Positions 10,262-20,736 are shown, counted from the stretch's first letter. The stretch: 64,000 bases of DNA from Arsenophonus sp052174535 (GCA_052174535.1 JBQMRQ010000086.1:45627-109626); one strand, 5' to 3'. Program-made: numbers and translations. Notes: a model not told the origin generated them from the sequence alone.

Positions 10262-12065
10262 TAGTTAAAAAATTCAATCACTCTTTAAGAGAAGAGTGTG
10301 AAACGATCCATTTTTCCTAAAAGGAAAAATTTAATTTATAGATCAATTATGAATGAAATTTATTAGAATGTATATTTTTTTGATTTAAAGTAATAATTTA
10401 GAGATAATCCTAGGTTTGGATTAATAAATGTCATTTTTTATTTTATGTAGCCTTTGTTGACAACAATTTTATTACTTTCTTAGTCAAGTGTTGAGCGTTG
10501 ATAAAAGTAATCTCTCTAGATACAGAATGTATCTGCACGTATTTGTACATAGAAATCCTTTTATTGGAACACGAACTGTCTTTTTCTGGTTTTTTTGTAA
10601 GACGTCATCTTTAGCGACTTATATAATAGATCTTTGGTAATAGTATGCCTTTGTTTACGATTTGATAAAAATAATAATGACTGACCATCTTAACATGACT
10701 CACTGAAAGATGCCTAATTTATCGTCTGATGATTTCTTCCTACATCAGACGGAAGAGATCTGTTATTGTGTTCCGATTACTGTGTAGTTAACTGGTTATG
10801 GTAATGATGTATAACTTCTTTCCCTCCCCCTCAGGAATATCACATTTTAATGCATATACCGGGTGTTTTAGCACCCGAGAGGGTATTTCGCTATGCTATA
10901 TTTATTTCATCTTTTAAAATCGCACTTTCTAGTAATGTCTGAACTGTGTGCCTTTCAGGGTGCGCGTTTATACTGCTTCCTATAGCGGACATATGCGCAA
11001 GAACAGGAAGATAAGTGATATTTATCAAATCATAGTTGCAACGCAGAAGTCGGATGATAGTGTCTTACCAGATTTTTGACTGCTATTTTTAAGAGAAAAA
11101 TACGCCATATAGCATGTTTAATATTGCAAGCTGATACTTTTAATGGAAACATGAAATGCAGATCTTGATTGAGTTATCAAGCATCAATCTACAAGACATA
11201 GAAGATGCCAATTTTAATATCCTGTTTACGTGTCCACTGCAGCATAAATCCGGTGAGTGTTCAGGTTCAAGAAACCAGAGGTTTAAGTAGCGGATAGAGT
11301 TTTTGTTAAAAAGGTCAAAAATAAGAAATAGTGAAAGTAATATATTGCTAGTTTATGGTCGGGTAAAATATAATTCTTCGTTGTTAATTTCTGTTTGCTA
11401 GTTTTAAAGATACTTGAACTGTAGGATTTTGCTTTTAAAGTTACGGTAAAATAGCGGTAGAAATATTAAGATAAGCACAACACTAGCCCTGTGAACATCC
11501 ATATTAGAAAGTGCTGCAGTGGAAAATCATTCGCTCGATAGATAGATGGCTCTACAAGTTAATATTTTCATTGTTTTTAAAAAAAAGTTATTTAGCTGTC
11601 TTATAAACAGTAAAAAGTACTTTAGTTAGGCGGGGCAGGGATAACATATGCATAATTATTTTCTAGGTATTTTGTTAGATTATAAAAATTGGCATCCTAT
11701 CCGCATTTGTTCGATTTATCGGACAAGTTATATCTTTATATTTCTTCCAGGCGCGAAGAAGATATGAATTATCTCTAGCCCATCTATAGCTTATGAATTT
11801 ATTTGTAAAAATGGTTATTAATCAATTATCCTCTCAATGCACTTATATACAGTGTTGTCAGCTCGCCATTGAGCGTTTGCTTAAAATCCAGATAAATTGT
11901 ACCTAGAAGATCCGGAAATATTTTAATATCAAAAAAAGAGGAGAGAGAGTTAGATACATTGCTATATGGTTTCTTTTATAAGATAAAATAAAATTCAATC
12001 TGTCTGTCACATTATTGATTTCAGAAAGAAGATCATAAAGTGCTTTAGATAAATAAGCAATTCCT
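10262..12065 (-). mobile_element. Element E, copy 2 (inverted, 5' truncated)
   Basis: The reverse complement follows the copies at 26935 and 33110 through most of their length. It ends near 10262-10300 with the degenerate terminal hairpin (cactctt/aagagtg plus T tract) that closes the other copies. The 5' end is missing: similarity stops near 12065, where an IS256 fragment begins. No open reading frame remains. Confidence 0.6.
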
Positions 12066-12079
12066 ATTATCTACCTACT

Positions 12080-12245
12080 ACCATTACAGATAAGTTCATG
12101 CAAGGAGTTCATGGGTAATATCTAGTTTTACTGATAGTTGTAGTATAGATTTTCCATCGTATATCATCTCCATAAGATTGAAATCATTCATCAAATTAAT
12201 CAAAAGGAATAGGATAGCATTTTCGAAATTTTATGCTCCAAAAAA
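12080..12245 (-). mobile_element. IS256-family fragment (5' end, minus strand)
   Basis: The minus strand shows the transposase N-terminal region shared with the other copies, reading around KLDITHELL. Together with 9771-9960 it could be the two ends of one element split by element E, although the plus-strand fragment at 9970 complicates that. Confidence 0.5.
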
Positions 12246-12749
12246 AAAGAGGATAACTTTATAATAATTAAATTGATAGTTTATTTTTTTTAACTATATC
12301 AAAATTGATTTTTAATTAATCTTTTTTGTTTATTTTGATTCAAATAATTCTAAGTAAATTGCTTTTTATTAAACAGAAATCAGTAATTTTGTTTATTTTT
12401 ATACTGAATTTACATTAAATCTATGATGGATAAAAATCTAAATCAATCTGAATATAAATTTTTTATTGTAATAGTAGGGGCCTCTTCCTTTGTTGGCTAT
12501 GAAAAAAATGCAGAATTCACTGTTATATTAATGTAGATGGAGGATAGAGAACTCGCGAGACGGTTAATAAAAAGTACCAGGAGAGCAGTAGAAAGATGCT
12601 CTTTTTAGATGTTAAAAATATAGCAAGGAATAGGAGTGATCCTAATATGTTTTGTAACATATAGTAATAGTTTTTAGTTGGAGAAGTGATGATTTTTAAA
12701 AAAATTATCAGAACAGTAAATTTTTACAGAAATTTCTTACTGAATAAAA
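12246..12749. other. No recognisable gene
   Basis: This is AT-rich sequence between the element mosaic and the rraB remnant. I tried matching argI and other enterobacterial neighbours of rraB and found nothing. Confidence 0.45.
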
Positions 12750-13166
12750 AGCAGAAGGCGCATATCGGGGAGCAGAAATGCATTTAATTATCAAATAATT
12801 ATTGGAAGATAGTAGTGTGGTCTAAATGCTTTATATAAAATAGAACATTATTTTTTGGCTGAAGACTTTAAGTTATTAGAAATGTGGTAATTAGTGGTGT
12901 TAAAATTTGCTTATGAAGTGTATGATATTGAAGAGTTAGAAATTCAAGATAGTATGATATTGACGTGTTATGATGTTTATAGAGATACTCTTATTGAGAT
13001 AGAATCAATTGATAAGCAAGTTGTAAAATTGATGATGTTAACTAAAAAATTTGCATTAATTACGACGGTTATGGCTAGTCTCTTTAAAGATCTTAATTAT
13101 GGTGCTATTGAACAAAATTATGTTGAACTGGATGCAGTATACACTAGAATTAAATTTTTAGAATAA
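12750..13166 (+). pseudogene. rraB: Ribonuclease E inhibitor RraB, degraded
   Basis: RraB binds RNase E and tempers mRNA decay. The open stretch from 12894 reads LKFAYEVYDIEELEIQDS and onward to KQVVKLMMLTKKF, colinear with the E. coli segment FKLGYEVTDPEELEVEDG to LMTLAEKF. Just after, the phase slips for about 10 codons and then returns: an added base restores NYDGYG, and dropping a T restores SLFKDLN. So two compensating indels replaced the conserved NYDGYGTYFED core. Upstream, 12770-12893 still shows LLED, LYIK and LAEDFKLLE, but with stops. The acidic tail is gone. The gene lies beside valS as in E. coli. Non-functional is the likely reading. Confidence 0.75.
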
Positions 13167-13349
13167 AAAGAACAGAGATTATAATCAGCTGATATACCTA
13201 TTAAGGTGAGGTATAGTATCCTAGTTAGGGTAAAATTATTATTTAACAATATTTCTATATAATAAGTGTATCAGTATTGTTTCTTATTAAAGAAGAAACA
13301 AATAGTTACTTTTTGATTAATTAGTTTTTGTTTTGTTGCTAAATATCTT

Positions 13350-13489
13350 GCTAATCGATTACGCTCTTTTATTAATAGATTAATAGCAACAACAGATACT
13401 CGGATAATAAAGCTATTGTTAGCTAATTTGTTTTCAATAGTCGCTATTTTAAGTTAATTTATACAGCTCTTTATCTATATCCGCGTTAG
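13350..13489 (-). pseudogene. valS: Detached coding remnant of the valS 3' end
   Basis: Just past the valS stop, the same strand still encodes the family's C-terminal coiled coil: KIATIENKLANN, then LLIKERNRLARYLATKQKL. These match the last 45 or so residues of E. coli ValS (IENKLANEGF, KEREKLEGYAEAKAKL). They are separated from the gene by a TAA directly after INKDT and by further stops and an indel. Confidence 0.85.
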
Positions 13490-16204
13490 TTAAGTATCTT
13501 TATTGATTAAAGCCGTTATTGGGATCAATACTTCAGCACCATCTATTAGTTTAGATGCAGTAAGTGGTGCTGATTGATGTTCATTTAAAATAGTAATCGA
13601 ATTAAGGCGGCCTATTGCCTGAATAAAATTCAGATTTTCTGTAATACGTCGTTTTGTTGCGTAATTAGCATTACGTAATAGCAGATCTAATGGCTTACCT
13701 GGTAAGATATTTATTTCTGCTCGAATGTTACGTATGGCAATAATAAGTTCTTTTATCCATTCTAGATCAGAATGCGCTTCTTCATCAATTTTTTCTGGTT
13801 TAAAGATTGGAAAAGGTTGTAACATGATAGTATCTTGTTGAATGTTGATGCCCTTAACTATTTTCACCCGTTGCCAGATCGTCTCGGTAATAAATGGAAT
13901 AATAGGATGTGCCAACCGTAATAAGCTTTCCAGTATTTCAATCAAGGTATAACGTGTTGCCCGAATTTCTGACTCTTTTCCTTTATGAAAAGATTGCTTA
14001 GATAGTTCTAAATACCAATTACAGAATTGGTTCCAGGTAAATTTATACAAAATATTGCTAGCGATATCAAATCGATAACTATCAAGCGCTTCACGATATA
14101 ATTTTACTGTTTGGTTAAATTCTGCCATAATCCAACGATCAGCCAACAAAAAAGTTATTTCCCCACCATGCAGACCACAATCTTGTCCTTCAGTATTCAT
14201 CAATACATAACGACTTGCGTTCCAAAGTTTATTACAAAAATTGCGATAGCCAATAAGGCGTTTCATATCCCAATTGATCTCTCGCCCAGTAGATGCTAAC
14301 GCTGTAAGCGTAAAGCGTAAAGCATCTGTACCATGTGCTTTAATGCCATGTGGATATTCTTTATGGGTACGTTTAGAAATTTTTCTGGCTAATTGAGGTT
14401 GCATCATATTGCTAGTACGTTTTATTACTAAATTTTTCAGAGAGATACCATCAATTATATCTATCGGATCAATGACATTGCCTTTGGATTTCGACATTTT
14501 TTGCCCATCTTCATCACGTATTAGACCTGTCATATAGACGATTTTAAAAGGAATCTGCCCTTGACCATTTTCATCTTTGATGAAATACATCGTCAACATG
14601 ATCATGCGGGATACCCAAAAAAAGATAATATCAAAACCACTAACCAATACGTCTGTTGGATGGAAAGTTTTTAACGCCTCACTGTTTTCTGGCCAACCTA
14701 ATGTTGAAAAGGTCCATAGAGCAGAAGAGAACCAAGTATCTAATACATCTTGATCCTGATGTAGGCTAATATCAACACTAATATTATTTTCTCGACGGAT
14801 TTCTTCTTCATCACGTCCAACATAGATATTACCAGATTCATCATACCAGGCGGGTATTCTATGTCCCCACCATAATTGGCGTGAAATACACCAATCTTGA
14901 ATATTCTGCATCAAGGAAAAATACATATTCTCATACTGTTTAGGAATAAACTGTATACGGCCATCTTTTACTGTTGCAATAGCTTGTTTTGCTAATGGCA
15001 GGATACGAATATACCATTGATCCGTCAGCATAGGTTCAATAATAACACCACTACGATCACTATAAGGAATAGTAAGTTGATGTGGTTTTATGGCGATTAA
15101 AAATCCTAGTTTTTCTAATTCGCTGACCATTGCTTTACGGGCAGTAAAACGCTCCATTCCCTTATAGAGGGAAGGAATTATTGTAGTGGTATAAATAGTA
15201 CTAGGGTTACCTTTGCTGTCGAATACTTCAGCTTGTTGGCGGATATGGCCATTGAAATCAAAAATATTAATCATAGGCAACTGGTGACGTTTTCCTATTT
15301 CATAGTCATTAAAATCCTGAGCTGGTGTAATCTTCATACAGCCAGTACCTTTTTTCATATCAGCGTGTTCATCACCGATGATAGGAATACGACGGTTAAC
15401 TAATGGTATTAGAATTTGTTTGCCGATTAAATCCTTATAGCGCGGATCATCAGGATTAACCGCTACACCTGTATCACCAAGCATAGTTTCTGGTCGAGTA
15501 GTGGCAACAACTAAATAATCTTTGCCTGCTGCGGTTTTTACCCCATCAGCAAGTGGATAACGTAAATGCCACATAAAACCGTTGACTTCTTGATTTTTAA
15601 CTTCTAAATCGGAAATAGCAGTATGCAGCTTTGGATCCCAATTAACTAATCGTTTGCCGCGATAAATAAGATCATCTTGATAGAGTCTAATAAATGCTTC
15701 TTTTACTGCTTTAGAAAAGCCTTCATCCATAGTAAAGCGTTCACGTTCCCAATCAACAGAATCACCCAGTCGTCGCATTTGTTCAGAAATATTACCTCTA
15801 GACTCGTTTTTCCATTCCCAAATTTTTTCAATAAATGCTTTTCTTCCATAATCATGACGAGTTTTATTCTCTTCTGCAGCAATTTTATGCTCAATCAGCA
15901 TCTGAGTAGCGATCCCTGCGTGATCTATACCATTTTGCCAAAGGGTATTTTTCCCTTGCATCCGCTGGTATCGGATTAACGTATCCATGATGGTTTGCTG
16001 AAAAGCATGCCCCATATGCAGATTACCCGTGATATTAGGAGGCGGGATCACAATACAAAAACACTCTTTGCTGTTATCACCATGTGGTATAAAATAGCCA
16101 TTTCTTTCCCAGTGTGCATATAAAGGTTGTTCAATTGCAGTTGGTTGATAAGTTTTGTCTAGTGATGGCTTAGACTGAGTTTGATTTACGGGTTTCTTTT
16201 CCAT
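13490..16204 (-). CDS. valS: Valyl-tRNA synthetase, C-terminal coiled coil lost
   Basis: This class Ia synthetase charges tRNA-Val and edits mischarged Thr. The frame gives 904 residues. The HIGH-type motif is HMGH at 63-66, the editing domain lies in the middle (VATTRPETMLGDTGVAVNP), and KMSKS is at about residue 565 (GQKMSKSKGNV), followed by the anticodon-binding helices. Compared with E. coli (951 residues) it has about 16 extra N-terminal residues, encoded in the overlap with the dead holC gene. It stops at INKDT, losing the last 45 or so residues, a coiled coil known to contact the tRNA outer corner in ValRS. The body is intact, so I call it functional but shortened. Confidence 0.95.
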   Translation of the reverse strand: MEKKPVNQTQSKPSLDKTYQPTAIEQPLYAHWERNGYFIPHGDNSKECFCIVIPPPNITGNLHMGHAFQQTIMDTLIRYQRMQGKNTLWQNGIDHAGIATQMLIEHKIAAEENKTRHDYGRKAFIEKIWEWKNESRGNISEQMRRLGDSVDWERERFTMDEGFSKAVKEAFIRLYQDDLIYRGKRLVNWDPKLHTAISDLEVKNQEVNGFMWHLRYPLADGVKTAAGKDYLVVATTRPETMLGDTGVAVNPDDPRYKDLIGKQILIPLVNRRIPIIGDEHADMKKGTGCMKITPAQDFNDYEIGKRHQLPMINIFDFNGHIRQQAEVFDSKGNPSTIYTTTIIPSLYKGMERFTARKAMVSELEKLGFLIAIKPHQLTIPYSDRSGVIIEPMLTDQWYIRILPLAKQAIATVKDGRIQFIPKQYENMYFSLMQNIQDWCISRQLWWGHRIPAWYDESGNIYVGRDEEEIRRENNISVDISLHQDQDVLDTWFSSALWTFSTLGWPENSEALKTFHPTDVLVSGFDIIFFWVSRMIMLTMYFIKDENGQGQIPFKIVYMTGLIRDEDGQKMSKSKGNVIDPIDIIDGISLKNLVIKRTSNMMQPQLARKISKRTHKEYPHGIKAHGTDALRFTLTALASTGREINWDMKRLIGYRNFCNKLWNASRYVLMNTEGQDCGLHGGEITFLLADRWIMAEFNQTVKLYREALDSYRFDIASNILYKFTWNQFCNWYLELSKQSFHKGKESEIRATRYTLIEILESLLRLAHPIIPFITETIWQRVKIVKGINIQQDTIMLQPFPIFKPEKIDEEAHSDLEWIKELIIAIRNIRAEINILPGKPLDLLLRNANYATKRRITENLNFIQAIGRLNSITILNEHQSAPLTASKLIDGAEVLIPITALINKDT

Positions 16205-16664
16205 CTTGCTTCGTTATTTATTAAGTGCTGATATGCCATAATCAAATTAAAACCCATATTGTGATAAGTTTTGTATCGTTCACGTGCTAACTGTTTAAAA
16301 TATTCATCTATAGGTACAAAGTCTATCACTTTATGGAAGTGTGTAGAAAAATTTACAAAGGTTGATTGTAGATTTATCAATATATCTCTCATCGAGATAT
16401 TCTGTTTTGTTGACTAATAAAGTTCAACAGGCGCACCATAGTGCGGACCTTCACCAGCTAAATTATGCGGGATAAATTGATAAGGTTCTCTTTCCCAAAG
16501 TATTTTATCCAATTTTCTGCTTGCATTTTATGCTCGCAAGCAATTAAAATACGTTTACCTATCCGCCAATTTTTTGCTGCTAGCTGACAGGCTAGCTATT
16601 CATGACTTTCAAGTTTTTTTTGTGATAATAGCCTATTCTATTAAATAGAATAGTTACTTTTCAT
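16186..16664 (-). pseudogene. holC: DNA polymerase III chi subunit HolC, pseudogene
   Basis: Chi links the clamp loader to SSB. The full gene is legible: MKSNY at the start, LACQLAAKNWRIGKRILIA, then PHNLAGEGPHYGAPVEL, then MRDILINLQSTF to KQLARERYK and GFNL. Lesions seen are TAA-TAG near codon 8, TAG where Gln is expected in HE-LACQ, a one-base loss in an A run before the DKILW segment, and TAG where Trp is expected after VELY (16416-16418). The last 200 bases stay open. It sits between valS and pepA exactly as in E. coli. It is clearly dead, though eroded less than rsgA. Confidence 0.9.
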
Positions 16665-16728
16665 CGCATTTCTTTTTATAGAAAGAGTGTATTGATTATA
16701 AAGATCTATTATAAATTCACTGGTATTA

Positions 16729-18237
16729 TTATTCGTCACAGTTTATATAGACACGATTTAACAAAAATTGAGCAAGTAATGCCACCGGACGGCCTGTCGC
16801 TCCTTTTGTTTTTCCTGATTGCCAAGCTGTTCCTGCAATATCTAAATGTGCCCAGTGATATTTAGTAGCAAAACGTTCTAGGAAGCAGCCAGCAGTGATT
16901 GCACCACCTGCACGGCCTGCTATATTAGTAAGATCAGCAAAATTTGATTCTAATTGCTCAGATATCTCTTTAGCTAGAGGTAAACGCCATGCTTTATCAC
17001 CTGTTTGTTTAGCAGCATTTAATAATTCATGTGCTAAGGGATTATGATTTGACATCAATCCACTATAGTGATTACCAAGTGCAATAATACAAGCTCCGGT
17101 TAAAGTTGCAACATCAATTACCACATCAGGATCAAAACGTTCTATATAAGTTAGTGTATCACAAAGAACCAATCTTCCTTCTGCATCAGTATTAAGGATT
17201 TCTACTGTTTGCCCTGACATAGTAGTTAAAATATCACCAGGTCGATAAGCTTTGCCGCTTGGCATATTTTCACAACCAGACAATACAGCGATAATGTTAA
17301 TCGGCAATTTTAGTTCAGCAACAAAGCGCATAACACCATAAGCAGTTGCAGCTCCACACATATCATATTTCATTTCATCCATCCTATCGGATGGCTTAAT
17401 AGAAATTCCGCCAGAGTCAAAAGTTAATCCTTTACCAATCAACACAATCGGTTTAACTGTTGGATCGTCATTTCCTTTATATTCCATAATAGACATTAGC
17501 GATTCGTTTTGTGAGCCTTGGCCAACGGCTAAATAGGCGTTCATCGCCAGTTCTTTCATTTGTTCTTCGCCAATTACATTGGTAGTTAGATTTTGGTAAT
17601 TGTTGGCTAATTGACGAGCTTGTGAAGCTAAATAGGCAGCATTGCAAATGTTTGGTGGCATATTAGCTATATCTTTAGCTGATTTTATTCCAAGCGCGAC
17701 AGCAAGACCATGTTGAATAGCCAGCTCGCCATTAGATAAATCATAGTGAGTTGGGACATTAAAAACAATTTTACGTAATAGCCGTCGTGGCTCATTCTTA
17801 TTACTTTTAAGTTTATTAAAAATATATAATGTTTCTTTTACGGTTTCTACTGCTTGTCGAACTTTCCAATAATTATTTCGGCTTTTTACATGCAACTCAG
17901 TTAGAAAACAGACGGCTTCCATTGATCCAGTTTCATTCAAAGTATTAATTATTTTTTGAAAAATCTGTTTATATTGACGCTCATCAAGTTCACATTCTTT
18001 ACCGCATCCAACTAATAGAATGCGTTCAGATAATATATTAGGAACATGGTGAAGTAATAGTATTTGGCCGACTTTACCTTCAAGTTCTCCGTGGCGTAGT
18101 AAGGCACTGATATAACCATCACTAATCATATCCAGTTGTTTGGTTATAGGAGGTAAGCTGCAAGATTCAAATACTCCAACAATAATACAAGCGCTACGCT
18201 GTTTTTCTAGGCTACTGCTTTTTACACTAAACTCCAT
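16729..18237 (-). CDS. pepA: Leucyl aminopeptidase A (PepA)
   Basis: PepA is a hexameric, two-metal M17 aminopeptidase of the cytosol. In E. coli it also binds DNA at Xer recombination sites and at carAB. The protein is 502 residues (E. coli 503). The metal and catalytic Lys region is IGKGLTFDSGGISIKPSDRM, and the family signature NTDAEGRLVL carries the active-site Arg. Further conserved stretches are GVAHLDIAGTAW-like HLDIAGTAW and the GATGRPV end. It is divergent from lptF across 325 bases that contain a tandem duplication. No lesion is visible. Confidence 0.97.
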   Translation of the reverse strand: MEFSVKSSSLEKQRSACIIVGVFESCSLPPITKQLDMISDGYISALLRHGELEGKVGQILLLHHVPNILSERILLVGCGKECELDERQYKQIFQKIINTLNETGSMEAVCFLTELHVKSRNNYWKVRQAVETVKETLYIFNKLKSNKNEPRRLLRKIVFNVPTHYDLSNGELAIQHGLAVALGIKSAKDIANMPPNICNAAYLASQARQLANNYQNLTTNVIGEEQMKELAMNAYLAVGQGSQNESLMSIMEYKGNDDPTVKPIVLIGKGLTFDSGGISIKPSDRMDEMKYDMCGAATAYGVMRFVAELKLPINIIAVLSGCENMPSGKAYRPGDILTTMSGQTVEILNTDAEGRLVLCDTLTYIERFDPDVVIDVATLTGACIIALGNHYSGLMSNHNPLAHELLNAAKQTGDKAWRLPLAKEISEQLESNFADLTNIAGRAGGAITAGCFLERFATKYHWAHLDIAGTAWQSGKTKGATGRPVALLAQFLLNRVYINCDE

Positions 18238-18360
18238 GTATTCTCCTAAATCTTAAAGACAAAAATTAATACTATTGCTAAAATTAACGAACAGTATAAA
18301 TTTATCTTATTGAGATAGCTTCTTTATGTTAAATTAACTGAATGGTTTACGAATGTTAAT

Positions 18361-18440
18361 AGATAACGATTAAGCACATTCTGTTTACATTCGAATAATT
18401 AGATAACGATTAAGCACATTCTGTTTACATTCGAATAATT
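18361..18440. repeat. Perfect 40-bp tandem duplication between pepA and lptF
   Basis: Bases 18361-18400 and 18401-18440 are identical. The unit begins agataacgattaagcaca and ends tcgaataatt. It lies in the shared upstream region of pepA and lptF. Perfect identity in such degenerate surroundings points to a recent duplication. Confidence 0.95.
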
Positions 18441-18562
18441 AATGTTGCATTTATCATCATGATACATTGTAACCATTAAGAAAATCAAAATATTGTATAT
18501 AAATGTAACTATAACAACGAAGTTAACTATTTTTTATAAAAAAATTAATAGGTGAAAATAAT

Positions 18563-19660
18563 GTGATTATAATTCAATATTTAGTTAAAGAAACGTTAAA
18601 AAGACAAGTTTCAATACTTTTTATTTTGATTTTAATTTTTTTTAGTCAAAAAACAATCAATATATTAAGTTCAGCGGTTCAGGGAAATATTCCTTCTGAT
18701 TTAATCTTTCCTCTTCTATGGCTTGGAATTCCCGAAATAGCACAATTAATTTTACCATTAAGTCTGTTTCTTGCACTGTTAATGACCTACAGTAAATTTT
18801 ATATTGATAGTGAAATTACTATCATGTATGCCTGTGGCTTAGGCAGATGGATATTAGTGATAGCGGCTTTAATTCTAGCATTATTTACCTCTCTGATTGC
18901 GGCAGTAAATGTAGCCTGGATATTACCTTGGTCAGCAAAATCTCAAGAACAAACATTAGCGGATGCAAAAGCTAATCCTAGTTTAGCCAGTATGATTGAG
19001 GGACAATTTAAAACCATTAAAGATCAATATCTTGTTCTTTATATTAGTGATGTAAAAGGCAAAAATTTTGCTGACGTTTTTATGGCACAATTACATCCGA
19101 CTAATAACCAACGTCCTTCCGTGCTGATTGCAGAAAGTGGAGGTATCCGAGAGGATAAAAACGGTAATCAAATTATTATATTAGATAAGGGAATCCGTTA
19201 TGAAGGTGCAGCGTTATTACGTGATTTTCGCATAACGAATTTTAAAGATTATCAAGCGGTAATCAAGCATAAAGAAACGAAGGTTACAGGCAACAAAATC
19301 GAGAAAAAAGGTATATTACAATTGTGGTGGGACACAGATACTGAATCAAAAGCGGAATTTCACTGGCGTTTAACATTAGTTATTTCTTCACTTATTATGA
19401 CTTTGATGGTTGTGCCATTAAGTGAAGTTAATCCAAGGCATGGACGAGTCTTAAGTATTTTACCAGCAATGTTGATTTATTTAATTTTCTTTCTATTACA
19501 AAGTACGTTGCACTCTAATGCAGAAAAAGGTGAAATTGATCCCAAGATAACAATGTGGATAGTTAATGTAGCTTTTCTGTTACTAGCGATTATATTGAAT
19601 ATTTTAGATACTGTTTCGATGCGTCAACTACGTGCTAAGTTCTATAAAGGAGTTATCTGA
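18563..19660 (+). CDS. lptF: LPS export system permease LptF
   Basis: LptF pairs with LptG in the inner-membrane ABC complex LptB2FG that extracts lipopolysaccharide for transport to the outer membrane. The product is 365 residues (E. coli 366). It has transmembrane segments at the N-terminus (FILILIFFSQ; LILPLSLFLALLMT; ILVIAALILALFT), a periplasmic beta-jellyroll, and three C-terminal helices. The start is GTG at 18563 with AGGTGA upstream, as the in-frame family start requires. Its TGA stop shares one base with the lptG ATG, so the two are translationally coupled. Confidence 0.96.
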   Translation: MIIIQYLVKETLKRQVSILFILILIFFSQKTINILSSAVQGNIPSDLIFPLLWLGIPEIAQLILPLSLFLALLMTYSKFYIDSEITIMYACGLGRWILVIAALILALFTSLIAAVNVAWILPWSAKSQEQTLADAKANPSLASMIEGQFKTIKDQYLVLYISDVKGKNFADVFMAQLHPTNNQRPSVLIAESGGIREDKNGNQIIILDKGIRYEGAALLRDFRITNFKDYQAVIKHKETKVTGNKIEKKGILQLWWDTDTESKAEFHWRLTLVISSLIMTLMVVPLSEVNPRHGRVLSILPAMLIYLIFFLLQSTLHSNAEKGEIDPKITMWIVNVAFLLLAIILNILDTVSMRQLRAKFYKGVI

Positions 19661-20736
19661 TGTTTAGTATATTGGATAAATATATTGGGCGCATTATTCT
19701 CTCTTCAATTTTAATGACCCTTTTTATGTTGGTTTCATTATCAGGAATTATTAAATTTGTTGAGCAATTAAGAAAAGTCGGTGATGGTGACTATACTACC
19801 TTGAGTGCAGGGATTTTTACTTTATTAACTGTTCCAAGAGATATTGAAGTATTTTTTCCAATGGTTGCCTTATTAGGCGCATTACTTGGCTTGGGAACCC
19901 TGGCAACCCGTAGTGAATTAGTAGTGATGCAGGCGGCTGCCTTTTCTCGCTTACAGATTGCAATGTCAGTAATGAAGACAATGATTCCTTTAGTGATTTT
20001 AGTAATGATTATTAGTGAATTAGTTGCACCTTCAGCAGAGCAGTGGGCACGTAATTATCGAGCTAAAAAAATTATTGGTCGATCATTAATGGTGACAGAT
20101 CGTGGATTATGGGCTAAAGATAATAATAATTTTATTCATATTCAGCGTATCATTGATAAAAATAAAATAAAAGAAATTTCCATCTATCGATTTGATGCGC
20201 AGAAAAAACTGCAAGAGATCATTTTTGCAGTTTCAGGTTGCTATAATGCTAATACTCAGCATTGGCAATTATCACATGTATATAAATCATTGATTAATAA
20301 TGGAAAAGAAATTAGCGGTTCACAGAATTTATTGATGGATTGGAAAACTAATTTAAACCCAGAAAAATTAGAGATAGTTTTTCTGGATCCTAACTCGTTA
20401 GCAATAAGAGGCCTATATAAATACGTTAAATATCTTAAGGAGAGTGGTCAAGAGGCGTCAGTCTATCAATTAAGTATGTGGAAGAAAATTCTATCACCGC
20501 TTTCTGTTACTGTTATGATGTTAATGGCGCTGTTATTTATTTTTGGGCCGCTGAGAAGTGTAGTAATGGGAGTAAGGGTATTAATCGGTATTTCAGGAGG
20601 ATTTATTTTTTATTTGCTTAATGAGGGTTTTGGTAATATAAGTTTAGTCTATGGTGTCCCTCCGCTGATAGCAGCAATGTTACCTAGTATACTATTTCTT
20701 GTATTTAGTATTTTATTATTAATACGGCGTCAATAA
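19660..20736 (+). CDS. lptG: LPS export system permease LptG
   Basis: This is the partner of LptF in LptB2FG. The product is 358 residues (E. coli 360), with the same architecture: N-terminal helices, the conserved LGTLATRSELVVMQAAAFSR coupling region, a periplasmic domain, and C-terminal helices (VTVMMLMALLFIFGPLRS). It overlaps lptF by one base (TGATG). Keeping both genes, along with lapAB elsewhere in the window, implies the cell still builds an LPS-containing outer membrane. Confidence 0.96.
   Translation: MFSILDKYIGRIILSSILMTLFMLVSLSGIIKFVEQLRKVGDGDYTTLSAGIFTLLTVPRDIEVFFPMVALLGALLGLGTLATRSELVVMQAAAFSRLQIAMSVMKTMIPLVILVMIISELVAPSAEQWARNYRAKKIIGRSLMVTDRGLWAKDNNNFIHIQRIIDKNKIKEISIYRFDAQKKLQEIIFAVSGCYNANTQHWQLSHVYKSLINNGKEISGSQNLLMDWKTNLNPEKLEIVFLDPNSLAIRGLYKYVKYLKESGQEASVYQLSMWKKILSPLSVTVMMLMALLFIFGPLRSVVMGVRVLIGISGGFIFYLLNEGFGNISLVYGVPPLIAAMLPSILFLVFSILLLIRRQ

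Noticed and set aside
12894..13166. A novel intact 90-residue protein
   Set aside because: The sequence is the C-terminal half of RraB with a scrambled core.
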